Below, one piece after another: positions 8,454 to 17,212 of a stretch of DNA of 64,000 bases. Location of the stretch: contig JADLHJ010000013.1 of assembly GCA_020848835.1 (NCBI GenBank), forward strand, positions 55,544 to 119,543. Reading direction: 5' to 3'. The notes beneath the pieces were generated by a model. The model made no database searches. It was given only the letters and a program-made list of their open reading frames with translations, and was not told the DNA's origin. This stretch comes from Candidatus Hydrogenedentota bacterium. Its GTDB lineage: Bacteria > Hydrogenedentota > Hydrogenedentia > Hydrogenedentales > SLHB01. Position 1 is the first letter of the stretch, and every line of letters begins with the position of its first letter. The translations under genes and the position numbers were made by a program.

Positions 8454-9422
8454 CTAAATCCGCGATTCCGATACGCGCGTCAGATCCAGAAGCATTTCCG
8501 TCATCGATTGATACCGCTGTTCAGGCCGGCGGCGCATCGATTTGAGCACAATCCGATCCAGCGCGTGCGGCACTTCAGAGTTATATTTCGATGGCGGCTC
8601 AAACTTGTACTTGGAACTGCGAATCTGCCGCATGATTTCTTTCGAGTCGCGCCCATCACAGGGGTGACGCCCCGCGAGCAATTCGTACATCGTAATACCG
8701 AAGGAAAAAATATCCGAGCGCGCATCGAGCCCGCGGCCCTTATTCTCAATCTGTTCCGGCGACATGTAAGCGCGCGTTCCGCCGCCTTCTCGGATCCAAC
8801 GCGTGCGCCAACTCGAACTCGACTTCGACAAACCGAAGTCGCAAATCTTCACCTGCTTCATGTCGCGCGAGAACAGGAAGTTTCCCGGCTTGATGTCGCG
8901 GTGCACGATGTTGTTCTGGTGCAAGTAATCCAATCCCCGGCAAAGGCGAATGCAGACGTCCACCATCTGCGGGACTGTCAAATCGCGATCTGCGATATGC
9001 TTGCGCAAGTCCGGCCCATCGACCAGTTCCATGAGCAGGCAACGGCGTATGCGCCCCTGCGAATCCGTTTGCTCAATGATTTCCTTGTTGTAGCGAATGA
9101 TGCACTCATGGCGCAGCGACGCTGCCACAAGAATTTCACGGCCAAGGTAGTCGCGTTTGCGCTTCTTCTTGTCGAGATCGAACTCCGGCTTCAGCACCTT
9201 GATCGCCACGGTCATGTCCCGTCTGCGATCAATTGCCTTGTACACGGTGCCCATACCACCACTACCGATGGGAGCGATGATTTCGTAGGGGCCGACCATC
9301 GCGAGCTCAAGGCTCGACGCCGCGCCGTCCATGTTGAACTCGGACCGCTCGTCCCCGTCCACCAAATCTTCGGCGGCGCGCACGGCAATTTTGCGCCGGA
9401 ACAGTCTCATAATCCCCAGCAT
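8454..9422 (-). CDS. Serine/threonine protein kinase (Hanks type)
   Basis: A 322-residue protein consisting mostly of a eukaryotic-like kinase domain. The glycine loop is GSGGMGTV (residues 53-60), the catalytic lysine is K75 in VAIK, and the HRDIKPGN catalytic loop is at 174-181 with D176. D195 begins DFG, and a SPE motif marks the end of the activation segment. All catalytic residues are present, so it should be active. No transmembrane segment or sensor domain follows the kinase fold, unlike PknB-type receptors, suggesting a cytosolic kinase. The N-terminal 40 residues are basic then acidic. It sits between MoxR and the DUF1549/DUF1553 gene in the same direction, so the MoxR cluster is a plausible substrate, but that is inference. 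Confidence 0.95.
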   Translation of the reverse strand: MLGIMRLFRRKIAVRAAEDLVDGDERSEFNMDGAASSLELAMVGPYEIIAPIGSGGMGTVYKAIDRRRDMTVAIKVLKPEFDLDKKKRKRDYLGREILVAASLRHECIIRYNKEIIEQTDSQGRIRRCLLMELVDGPDLRKHIADRDLTVPQMVDVCIRLCRGLDYLHQNNIVHRDIKPGNFLFSRDMKQVKICDFGLSKSSSSWRTRWIREGGGTRAYMSPEQIENKGRGLDARSDIFSFGITMYELLAGRHPCDGRDSKEIMRQIRSSKYKFEPPSKYNSEVPHALDRIVLKSMRRRPEQRYQSMTEMLLDLTRVSESRI

Positions 9423-9442
9423 GTCCTAGAGTTACTCCAAGG

Positions 9443-9477
9443 CAAAAGTTCCGGCGCGCCAAGCCCCGCGCCGAACT
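9443..9477 (-). terminator. Probable terminator after moxR
   Basis: On the minus strand the arms 9477-9467 and 9458-9447 (AGTTCGGCGCG pairing with CGCGCCGGAACT, one bulge) form a GC-rich hairpin followed by four T residues. It lies between the MoxR stop and the kinase start. The bulge and short T-tract make it moderate in strength, so partial read-through into the kinase gene is possible. Confidence 0.45.
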
Positions 9478-9525
9478 GGACTCTGTCGAGCTGCAGCTTC
9501 CTAACCCTTTACTTTTACCCGATTC

Positions 9526-10485
9526 CTACGCACTTTTCCAAGTCATCGTGCCTGCTGGAACGGGTACTTCCGCGAGAATGTCGCGCAAAACGCTATTTGT
9601 TGTGACTCTCCGCAGGCGGCTTTCCGGGTTCAGAATAAGCCGATGCTCCAACACCGGATGCGCCAGCGTCTTCACATCGTCAGGTATTACATAGGTGCGC
9701 CCCTGTACGGCGGCATAGGACTGGCAGGCCCGGAACAGTGCCATAGACGCGCGCGGGCTCGCGCCAAGGCTCAGGTGCGTAGAGTCGCGCGTCCGGTGTA
9801 CAACACGCAGGATGTACTCCCGCACCTTTTCATGCACGTGAATATCACGAATCCCCGCCTGCATCCGCAGGATCGTCTGCGCATCCGTCACCGGCTTCAG
9901 CGTGTCTAGCGGATGCGCCAACCGCATCCGTTCCAGCATATCGCCTTCCGCAGTGATATTGGGATAGCCCACCGTCAGCCGTAGCATAAATCGGTCGAGC
10001 TGCGCCTCCGGCAACGGAAAGGTCCCTTCATGCTCGACCGGGTTCTGCGTAGCGAACACACAAAACGGCTGCGCAAGTTTATAAGTATTGCCGTCAACCG
10101 ACACGTTGCCCTCCGCCATCGCTTCGAGCAATGACGATTGCGTGCGCGGCGTCGCGCGGTTTATTTCGTCCGCCACGATAATCTGCGCGAAGACCGGCCC
10201 CCGCCGGAACTCGAACTCCTGCGTCTTCTGGTTGTAAATGGAAACGCCCGTCACATCCGACGGCAGCAAGTCCGGCGTACATTGAATGCGCGTAAATGTG
10301 CACCCGCTCGAAATCGCAAGCGAACGCACCAGCACCGTCTTCGCCACCCCCGGCACGTCCTCCAACAACACGTGCCCCCCCGCCAAAAACGCCGACACCG
10401 CAGTCTTGATCACCTGCGTCTTGTCCAACACGACCAACTCCATGTTGGCCATGATGTCTTTAATCGCCTGCCGAAATGCGCTCAC
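9526..10485 (-). CDS. moxR: MoxR family AAA+ ATPase
   Basis: An approximately 319-residue cytosolic ATPase. Walker A is DVPGVAKT, Walker B is IIVADEINRA, sensor 1 is FATQNPVEHEGTFPLPEAQ, and the LDRFMLR block is typical of MoxR. MoxR proteins act as chaperone-like remodellers of partner proteins carrying VWA or DUF58 folds; such genes lie close by (DUF58 and DUF4129 downstream, a VWA gene about 0.9 kb away on the other strand). The start is set at the GTG 10485 because GGGGA lies seven bases upstream and the product then begins at the usual family position. An ATG at 10572 would add 29 residues with no family resemblance. Confidence 0.92.
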   Translation of the reverse strand: MSAFRQAIKDIMANMELVVLDKTQVIKTAVSAFLAGGHVLLEDVPGVAKTVLVRSLAISSGCTFTRIQCTPDLLPSDVTGVSIYNQKTQEFEFRRGPVFAQIIVADEINRATPRTQSSLLEAMAEGNVSVDGNTYKLAQPFCVFATQNPVEHEGTFPLPEAQLDRFMLRLTVGYPNITAEGDMLERMRLAHPLDTLKPVTDAQTILRMQAGIRDIHVHEKVREYILRVVHRTRDSTHLSLGASPRASMALFRACQSYAAVQGRTYVIPDDVKTLAHPVLEHRLILNPESRLRRVTTNSVLRDILAEVPVPAGTMTWKSA

Positions 10486-10572
10486 AGAACGGTCCCCAAA
10501 TCGCTGCCGCGTGATAATACAGGCCACTAACAAGGCGCGCAAACCAATCGACAGCCTGTGCTTTGAAATCAT

Positions 10573-10895
10573 GAAAACTTCTAATCTGAAATTCTGCGCC
10601 CGGCTCAGCGTCCCCTAAGTCTTGTACCCAAGCGCCTTTCTGAAATCTCCAACCCCTCTCTGTGCTCTTTGTGCTCTTTCGTGGCAAATTCCTATTCCGT
10701 GCTCGTGCTCGTAATCGAGCTCGTGCTCGCAATCGAACATCGGTGCTTACGTTACCCCACAGTCCATTCCGTCCATCGCGTCCATAACGTCCATCCCCAA
10801 CCCCACCCGCGACACAAATCAAAATTTAAATCCGCACGACGTCCCAACCCGCGCATTTCCCCGATCCGCGCGATCCATGTGATCCGCGGTAAAGA
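10573..10895. repeat. Low-complexity, word-like intergenic repeat tract
   Basis: This gap has no convincing gene. It is built of reiterated short words: GTGCTCTTTGTGCTCTTTCGTGG near 10658-10683, alternating GCTCGTGCTCG and AATCGAG units at 10698-10738, repeated CCGTCCAT/GCGTCCAT units near 10767-10795, and a GATCCGCGCGATCCATGTGATCCGCGG tract near 10861-10889. Similar word-like tracts are dispersed between genes in large-genome environmental bacteria. No promoter or RNA gene is assigned. Confidence 0.5.
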
Positions 10896-11353
10896 ACGAA
10901 TTCAATTATTCCCATACAAACATTTTTCTCGACCCCCAACACATCTATATGTATTCTTAAGTTATTATAAATAAATATCTTACGATTATTTTGTCAATCA
11001 AATACCCCTTGCTCCCCAAAACCGTCCACAATTCTTCCGTCAACCAAACAGTGGTCGTTTCGCAGGACTCCTCTCCGCATCGCAAACCCATTTCGTCAAG
11101 CGTGTTCCCCTTGCTTGTTCCCCACGCGGACGCAACCGCCGAGTGCAATGCCTTGGGCTACATATACGACGACATACATGGTGGAGCCCGAATGCCGGCA
11201 AGTCCTGCGTCGGCATGCGGGGCATATTTCCCCCTCGTTTCGCTACAATCTTTTTACATATCGCATACCTTTGCGTGACCACGCCCGGAGCAACGGCTGC
11301 TACGTTGAACGCAACACAGCCGCCGCTCCGTCGCGGCCCAAAGGAGTCAGGAC
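10896..11353. other. Non-coding AT-rich upstream region of the VWA operon
   Basis: No gene is supported here. Bases 10900-11000 are markedly AT-rich compared with the surroundings. A GCTACAAT element at 11242-11249 could be a -10 box for the VWA operon, but no matching -35 was found. The Shine-Dalgarno of the VWA gene (AAAGGAG) ends the region. Confidence 0.35.
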
Positions 11354-12751
11354 ATGCAAACGACAATTTCGCTACTGCGATTTACAACGCTCCTGGTCTG
11401 TATCACGGGGGTTGCCTTCGCAGCGGGTAGCCCGGTCAAGATTGAGGCGGCCCTTGCCAACCCCGTGATGCTCGCTGGCGCGAAAGGCCCGAACTACCTC
11501 CGTGTCGCCGTGACCGGCGAGAACCTCACGGACTCGCGGCCACGCGTGCCGCTCAACGTATCCATCGTCATCGACCGCTCCGGCTCCATGCAGGGCGAAA
11601 AGATCGAAGCCGCGAAGCGCGCCGCCAAATCCGCCATCGAACGCCTCCGTCCCAATGACATTGTTTCCGTCATTGCGTACGAGACATCAGTGAATATCGT
11701 GCAGCCCGCAATCCGTATAGACGAAAACACCGATAAAGCCGCTACACGCCAACAAATTCTCGCGGCGATCGACACCATCACCGCCACTGGAAACACTGCG
11801 CTCTTTGCTGGGGTAAGCATGGCGGCAGGAGAAATCCGTAAAGACTTGTTAAAGGACGGCCGCGTGAACCGCATCGTATTGCTCTCCGATGGCCTTGCGA
11901 ACGTAGGCCCAAGCTCACCGGGCGAGCTGGCCGAACTCGGAACCTCTCTTGGTCGTGAAGGTATCTGCGTCACCACACTTGGTCTCGGCCTCGATTACAA
12001 CGAGGACCTCATGTCCAAACTCGCCTCCGCCAGCGACGGCAACCATATGTTCATCGATAGCGTCGAAGCACTCGACCGCGCCTACGCGATGGAGTTTGGC
12101 GATGCAATGACCGTCGTCGCCCGCAACGTCTCCGTCGATATCGATTGCCAGGATGGTGTTCGACCGGTCCGCGCTATTGGTCGCGATGCCACCATCGACA
12201 AACAAAAGGTTAGAGTGGTTTTAGGTGACATTAGTTCGGGAAAGACCAAGTACTGCTTGGTGGAACTCGATATGCCGTACGACAAGCCGGCGTCCAAGAT
12301 CGCCGCCACCACCTGGGTGTCACGCCTCATTCACCTTGGGTTGGTGCAGTCCAGGTACACGGCAAGCTCGCCCGTTGACGGAGAAGCGTCAAGCCATCCC
12401 ATTGCGGTGAGGTACACGGATCGCGCCGAGGAAGTTGAACAGAATGTAAACAAAGAAGTCATGGTCGCAGCCGTGCAACAAATCGCCGCGGAACGCAACG
12501 AACTCGCCATGAAACTTCGTGATGTAGGCAAGGTGGATGAGGCACGCCAATCGTTCCTAAGCAATCAGTCGTACCTGAACGAAAACTTTTCTCGGTACAA
12601 TGACGAGCAATTGCGCAAAGACGCTGAAACAAACGGCTTCGCTGCGCAAAACCTCGACCCCGAAAAATGGAAGTACAATCGTAAACTGCAGCAGGAGTAT
12701 CAGGTAGGCACCAAGAAACAAGGTGTCATACTCGAAAAATCGCGCCGTTGA
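11354..12751 (+). CDS. Secreted VWA domain protein
   Basis: A 465-residue exported protein with an N-terminal signal peptide (cleavage likely after AFA, about residue 23). A von Willebrand factor A domain spans about residues 66-240. The metal-ion-dependent adhesion site is complete: DRSGS at D74/S76/S78, a Thr in GNTALF, and the Asp of LLSDG. The C-terminal third resembles the YfbK/Ca-activated chloride channel-like family, which scaffolds protein interactions at the envelope. A clear AAAGGAG lies upstream. Its last four bases overlap the TTG start of the histidine kinase gene, indicating translational coupling, so the VWA protein may be a ligand or input for the two-component system. That role is inferred from gene order. 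Confidence 0.9.
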   Translation: MQTTISLLRFTTLLVCITGVAFAAGSPVKIEAALANPVMLAGAKGPNYLRVAVTGENLTDSRPRVPLNVSIVIDRSGSMQGEKIEAAKRAAKSAIERLRPNDIVSVIAYETSVNIVQPAIRIDENTDKAATRQQILAAIDTITATGNTALFAGVSMAAGEIRKDLLKDGRVNRIVLLSDGLANVGPSSPGELAELGTSLGREGICVTTLGLGLDYNEDLMSKLASASDGNHMFIDSVEALDRAYAMEFGDAMTVVARNVSVDIDCQDGVRPVRAIGRDATIDKQKVRVVLGDISSGKTKYCLVELDMPYDKPASKIAATTWVSRLIHLGLVQSRYTASSPVDGEASSHPIAVRYTDRAEEVEQNVNKEVMVAAVQQIAAERNELAMKLRDVGKVDEARQSFLSNQSYLNENFSRYNDEQLRKDAETNGFAAQNLDPEKWKYNRKLQQEYQVGTKKQGVILEKSRR

Positions 12752-14367
12752 ACTATCGACTACTCATACTGCTTGTACTCATGATCGCCGTACCCCTGGC
12801 CGTTCTCACCTGGCTGGGGGTGCGGCTTCAAGCTGCCGAGCGCGCGACCCTGGACGATTTCGCGGACCAACTTCACACCGAGGAATTGCGCGGCTTTGCG
12901 CAATCGATTTCAACCGTCGTTCAACAAACCGAGCGCGATATACAGGCAAAACTGGATAGTGCCTCTATTGATCCGAATTCACTCCGCCGCCTCTTGCAGG
13001 AATCGCCGCATGTCACCCAATTTTTCAGGTTAGACGATAACGTGCTCCTTTATCCGGCCTTCGATGAATACAGCAACGCCTCGGAAGAAGAATTTTTATT
13101 GCGCACGCGCGACATCTGGCGCAACGGCGAACTGATGACGCAGTCTCCGCCGGAGGAATTGCTGTCGTCGTCAATCCAATCGGTAAGTAAAACAATGATT
13201 TCGAATGTGGCACTCAACGAACGGCCCTACGGCTGGTACGTGTGGCATTGGGGCAGCGACATTCACCTGCTGTTATGGACGCGACGCACGGAAGGCATCA
13301 TCATTGGCGCGGAACTCAATCGGCCGCGGCTTGTGTCTGAAATTATTGCCGCATTGCCGGGAATCGATCCGGACGAGATTCTGGTCCCGTCGAAACGCAT
13401 CGAGCTGCGCAACTCTCGCGAAGAGATCATATACACGTTTGGCCCCGGCAACGCTGCCAGCGCGACACAGCTCCGCGCTGAGCTGCCGCTTGAATATCCC
13501 CTCAATACATGGTCGCTGTCGTATTTCGTAAACCCGGAAGAGCTCGCTGCGTCTATTGAGTACGCGCCGGCATTTTGGTATCGCATCTCCACCCAAGTCG
13601 GCGCGATTGCTGTCGTGCTGATCGCCCTGGCAATTTATCTCTACCGCGAAAACGCGCGAAGTATGCGGGAAGCCGCACAGCGCGTCACCTTTGTGAATCA
13701 AGTCTCCCACGAACTGAAGACGCCGCTCACCAACATCCGCATGTATGCAGAAATGCTTGAAGAAGATCTCGATGCCTCAGACGACCAGTCCAGGCGACAT
13801 GTTGGTGTGCTTGTTTCCGAGAGCCAGCGTCTCAGCCGCCTCATTGCCAACATCCTCACCTTCAACCGCAAAGAACGCCATGCGCTCAAGCTGCGCCCCG
13901 CGCCCGGCATAGTTGACGATTGCGTTCAAAGTGTTATCGCGCAGTTCCGCCCCGCGCTCGATTCGCGTGGAATATCGATCACCACCGATCTGAATGCAGC
14001 CGGCAGCGCCCTGATTGATGCCGACGCGATCGGGCAAATCGTTGGCAATCTCGTTAGTAATGTCGAGAAATATGCCGCAACCGGCAAACAACTCTCGATT
14101 AGGTCAAAACAAATTGACGAAACGGTCACGATATCGGTAACCGACGCTGGCCCGGGCATTCCGACAAAAGAACGCGCGCACATCTTCAATGCCTTCTACC
14201 GCATCAGCGATAAACTCACCGACGGTGTCGCAGGCACCGGGATTGGCTTGACCATCGCGCGCGAACTGGCGCGGTTGCACGGCGGCGATCTGGTGCTGCG
14301 GCCTTCGCAGCATGGGGCGCACTTCGTCGTCACGCTACACTGTCCGCCGGCTGGAGATTCCGCATGA
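12748..14367 (+). CDS. Sensor histidine kinase
   Basis: A 539-residue membrane sensor kinase. Two membrane segments lie at about residues 4-22 and 282-303, flanking an approximately 260-residue extracytoplasmic sensor domain without a recognised fold. The HisKA domain carries NQVSHELKTPLTN with phospho-acceptor H321. The HATPase domain has the N box (NLVSNVEKYA), G1 box (DAGPGIP) and G2 box (GTGIGLTIA). The TTG start overlaps the VWA stop codon as TTGA, and its own TGA overlaps the response regulator ATG. This is a tightly coupled three-gene operon: envelope protein, sensor and regulator. The signal sensed is unknown. Confidence 0.93.
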   Translation: MNYRLLILLVLMIAVPLAVLTWLGVRLQAAERATLDDFADQLHTEELRGFAQSISTVVQQTERDIQAKLDSASIDPNSLRRLLQESPHVTQFFRLDDNVLLYPAFDEYSNASEEEFLLRTRDIWRNGELMTQSPPEELLSSSIQSVSKTMISNVALNERPYGWYVWHWGSDIHLLLWTRRTEGIIIGAELNRPRLVSEIIAALPGIDPDEILVPSKRIELRNSREEIIYTFGPGNAASATQLRAELPLEYPLNTWSLSYFVNPEELAASIEYAPAFWYRISTQVGAIAVVLIALAIYLYRENARSMREAAQRVTFVNQVSHELKTPLTNIRMYAEMLEEDLDASDDQSRRHVGVLVSESQRLSRLIANILTFNRKERHALKLRPAPGIVDDCVQSVIAQFRPALDSRGISITTDLNAAGSALIDADAIGQIVGNLVSNVEKYAATGKQLSIRSKQIDETVTISVTDAGPGIPTKERAHIFNAFYRISDKLTDGVAGTGIGLTIARELARLHGGDLVLRPSQHGAHFVVTLHCPPAGDSA

Positions 14368-15050
14368 ACGTGCTCATCGCCGAAGACGACGAAAATATCC
14401 GCAGCGGCCTCGCGGAAATCCTGCGCAACGAAGGCTATGCACCGATCCTCGCGCGCGACGGCAAGGAAGCGCTCACCCTCTTCCGCAGCCGCACACCGGA
14501 TTTCGTCTGCCTCGACATCATGATGCCCGGCACGAACGGCTACGACGTGTGCCGCGAGATACGTAAAGCGAACGCGAACGTTCCCGTCATCTTCATCAGC
14601 GCAAAATCAGAGGAAGTGGACAAAGTCCTCGGCCTCGAACTCGGCGCGGACGATTACATCCTCAAACCCTTCGGCGTGCGCGAAGTGCTCGCGCGCATCC
14701 GCGCAGTCACCCGCCGTTGCCTCGCCGCGAAGCACGCGAAAGCCGTCGATTCGTCTTTCTATATGGGCGATTTGGAGGTCTTCCCCGCCCAACTCCGCGC
14801 GCGCCGCGACGACGATCAAATTGATCTCAGCCTGCGCGAAGTCAAAATCCTCCAACTGCTTCACGCACGCAAAGAACATGTAGTCGATCGCGATACCTTC
14901 TTCAACGAATGCTGGGGCCTGGACTTCATGCCCAACAGCCGCACCCTCGACCAGCACATCTCCAAACTCCGCAAACGCATCGAGCGGGATCACAAAAATC
15001 CCGCGATCATCCAGACTATTCACGGCGTCGGCTACCGATTCGACGGGTGA
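14364..15050 (+). CDS. OmpR-family response regulator
   Basis: A 228-residue DNA-binding response regulator. The receiver domain (about 1-120) contains the acidic pair D8/D9, phospho-acceptor D51 in CLDIMMPG, and the conserved Lys in LKPFG near residue 100. A winged-helix Trans_Reg_C domain follows (about 130-226), ending with TIHGVGYRFDG. The ATG overlaps the kinase stop (ATGA), so kinase and regulator should be produced in step. Targets cannot be deduced, although the adjacent secreted Ig/InlB protein or the divergent MoxR cluster are reasonable candidates. Confidence 0.95.
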   Translation: MNVLIAEDDENIRSGLAEILRNEGYAPILARDGKEALTLFRSRTPDFVCLDIMMPGTNGYDVCREIRKANANVPVIFISAKSEEVDKVLGLELGADDYILKPFGVREVLARIRAVTRRCLAAKHAKAVDSSFYMGDLEVFPAQLRARRDDDQIDLSLREVKILQLLHARKEHVVDRDTFFNECWGLDFMPNSRTLDQHISKLRKRIERDHKNPAIIQTIHGVGYRFDG

Positions 15051-15358
15051 ACATTTAACTTCGCCGAATCGATTGACCGGCGCATGAGCCACTGCCCATC
15101 TCACTCCTATTGCAGTGTGTATGTGGATCTTAGCCCAATAAAATTTTTCCCGATTCGCGTAATGACTGCACGCACGCATGGTAATAGTGGCGCGGTTCAC
15201 GGCAACGCGACCTGCAGCGGTTACCAATTGGCAATGTCTTGGTTAGAAATCGGCAATTGACGGGCCCGCATACTTTCCACAGAACGTGGCAGCGGCGGCA
15301 CAACGCCATTCGTATGCGGAAATCGTCGATTGCTGGGATCGAGATGGGAGGACGGGGA

Positions 15359-17161
15359 ATGAAGGTTATTTATACGGCAATGATGGCGATGATGCTCGCA
15401 CTCGCGCCTGCTGCGTATGCGAGCATCGCCTACGGCAGCATCAACAACTTCGACACGGTAAATGACACTGGCGAGGAATGTCACGGATTCGAAATTGAGA
15501 TCGAGGACATACACGACACGGATATCACCTATACCTATGATTGGAACCACTACGGCACGCCCATCATCACTGAAGACAATTCAGACCCTCAGCACCCGAA
15601 AGTGCGTGTGCGTTACGAGAGCAAGAAGAACTCGAACGGGACATGGACAGCGTATACCGCGGTCCCATCCGGTCCGATAAACCCCACCGACGGACATCAA
15701 TTCACAGACCCAAGCGTTAACTTCGGCGGCGAACATTTTGGCGTGGGTTTCTATGGAGCACCTACGGCAATTTCCTATTTCTGGCTGGTGGACGATGGCG
15801 CTGGGAACTTAATTCGTGGCGGGGCTGTCAATATCTCCACGCCATCGTTCACCTATTTCCCGCCTGTGGGCGGCGGAGGCGGTCAAGTGCAAGCGGCAAT
15901 TGTTCACCCACCAGAGCCGCAAGTCATGGAATTTGGCGAGGCTGTCTGGGTCAAGGCAACAAAGACAACAACGCACAACAACAATAAGGTCGAACTGCGC
16001 GATCTCGTGTCGGACGATCCGGAAGATCCCGGCGATCGTAATTGGAGGAATGGCGAGCCCGACGAGGTGGAAGTTGAATGGCAAATTCTACAAACGGAGT
16101 TTGCAGAGGTAAACGGCGGCGCGAATGGTGAAATGGAGAACGAAGCCGAAGACTTGTCGAATGGCGACGAGATCGTTACGCGCCGCTATGACTTCTATAA
16201 GTATGTTGGCCCTCTCGACGACGAAACCGGAGAGGCCAAAGCGGAGAAGGTAGGCCCCGATGGGATTCACGGAAAAGGCACCAAGATTATCAACGGCGTG
16301 GAAGTGGACCTTTCGACCGTCGTCGTCGTAGGCGATTATATCGGCGCGCAGATGGCTGGGTTCGACGCAGAAGGCCAGATCGGACTCATCGATCACCTGC
16401 AAGACGGCGAAGAGGACGCCGAGTATGTGGACCGCCGTGTCGTGATCCAAGGCACGCCGCCAATTGTCACAACACATACCGGATCGCTGCCCGACGGCAT
16501 GACCTTCGACGACGTAACCGGAATCCTTTCGGGTACGCCGACGGAGGGCGGCTCATTCGACTTCTCAGTGCACAGCACAGATGCGAACGGAGGCGACGTT
16601 AGCAAAGATTACATACTGACAATTGCCCCCGCAGGCGAAGTGCTTGCGCCGCACAGCGCCGTGGCGACGAGTTCATATCCGGCCAATGCTGGAACGACGA
16701 CGGGTGACGGCGACTACGAGAACGGCACGCAAGTCACCATGACGGCGACCCCCGCGCACGGTTACCGATTCGTGAATTGGACGGAGAGCGGCAGCGAAGT
16801 GAGCACCGATGCGAGCTATCAATTCACGATCGATGTAAATCACAACCTGGTGGCAAACTTCGCGCTGAAGGGCAGCACCAAGGTAAAGAAGGTTGTCGTC
16901 GAAACGCCAGTGACCGCGGGTTCGAAAGCCAAAGGTAAGGTCGTCTTGAAGACGCCAGCGCCGAACGGCGGCAGTGTTGTAACACTTGAGAGCTCCGATC
17001 CATCGGTGTTAAGCGTTCCCGCTCAAGTGACCGTCGTGGCGGGCGAGACCCAAGCCAAGTTCAAGGCCACTGCCGGGAATGTCGCCCAGGCATCAAACGC
17101 CGATGTTACGGCGTCGCTAAACGGTTCGACTAAATCGACGACTGTTAATGTGACGCCATAA
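15359..17161 (+). CDS. Secreted protein with Ig-like and InlB-type repeat domains
   Basis: An approximately 600-residue exported protein with signal peptide MKVIYTAMMAMMLALAPAAYA. The start at 15359 is chosen because GGGAGG lies just upstream; the longer frame from 15239 has no signal peptide and no ribosome-binding site. The first 370 residues match no fold I recognise. A putative Ig domain follows (LPDGMTFDDVTGILSGTPTEGG, He_PIG type), then a divergent InlB B-repeat/Listeria-type unit (GYRFVNWTESG, then NHNLVANF) and a C-terminal Ig-like strand-rich segment. No catalytic motif is visible. It is probably an adhesin or surface structural protein; substrate unknown. Confidence 0.75.
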   Translation: MKVIYTAMMAMMLALAPAAYASIAYGSINNFDTVNDTGEECHGFEIEIEDIHDTDITYTYDWNHYGTPIITEDNSDPQHPKVRVRYESKKNSNGTWTAYTAVPSGPINPTDGHQFTDPSVNFGGEHFGVGFYGAPTAISYFWLVDDGAGNLIRGGAVNISTPSFTYFPPVGGGGGQVQAAIVHPPEPQVMEFGEAVWVKATKTTTHNNNKVELRDLVSDDPEDPGDRNWRNGEPDEVEVEWQILQTEFAEVNGGANGEMENEAEDLSNGDEIVTRRYDFYKYVGPLDDETGEAKAEKVGPDGIHGKGTKIINGVEVDLSTVVVVGDYIGAQMAGFDAEGQIGLIDHLQDGEEDAEYVDRRVVIQGTPPIVTTHTGSLPDGMTFDDVTGILSGTPTEGGSFDFSVHSTDANGGDVSKDYILTIAPAGEVLAPHSAVATSSYPANAGTTTGDGDYENGTQVTMTATPAHGYRFVNWTESGSEVSTDASYQFTIDVNHNLVANFALKGSTKVKKVVVETPVTAGSKAKGKVVLKTPAPNGGSVVTLESSDPSVLSVPAQVTVVAGETQAKFKATAGNVAQASNADVTASLNGSTKSTTVNVTP

Positions 17162-17181
17162 GTCAATCGCCAAAGTCGCAC

Positions 17182-17212
17182 TGGCAGACGCTGTTTGCTA
17201 CGGCGTCTGCCA
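17182..17212. terminator. Hairpin between convergent genes
   Basis: A perfect 10-bp inverted repeat (TGGCAGACGC at 17182-17191, GCGTCTGCCA at 17203-17212) lies just after the Ig/InlB gene and overlaps the last codons of the convergent PD40 gene. There is no long T-tract, so it may be a weak bidirectional terminator. Confidence 0.4.

Noticed and set aside
8508..9605. 365-residue open frame opposite the Ser/Thr kinase
   Set aside because: No recognisable domain or ribosome-binding site; the kinase on the other strand has all catalytic motifs.
10460..10822. 120-residue frame on the minus strand in the repeat tract
   Set aside because: It reads through short reiterated words (Arg/Ala-rich) and overlaps the MoxR start; not a plausible protein.
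15221..15249. Possible promoter TTACCA-17-TAGAAA before the Ig/InlB gene
   Set aside because: Both boxes match poorly, and the distance to the start (about 110 bases) gives no further support.
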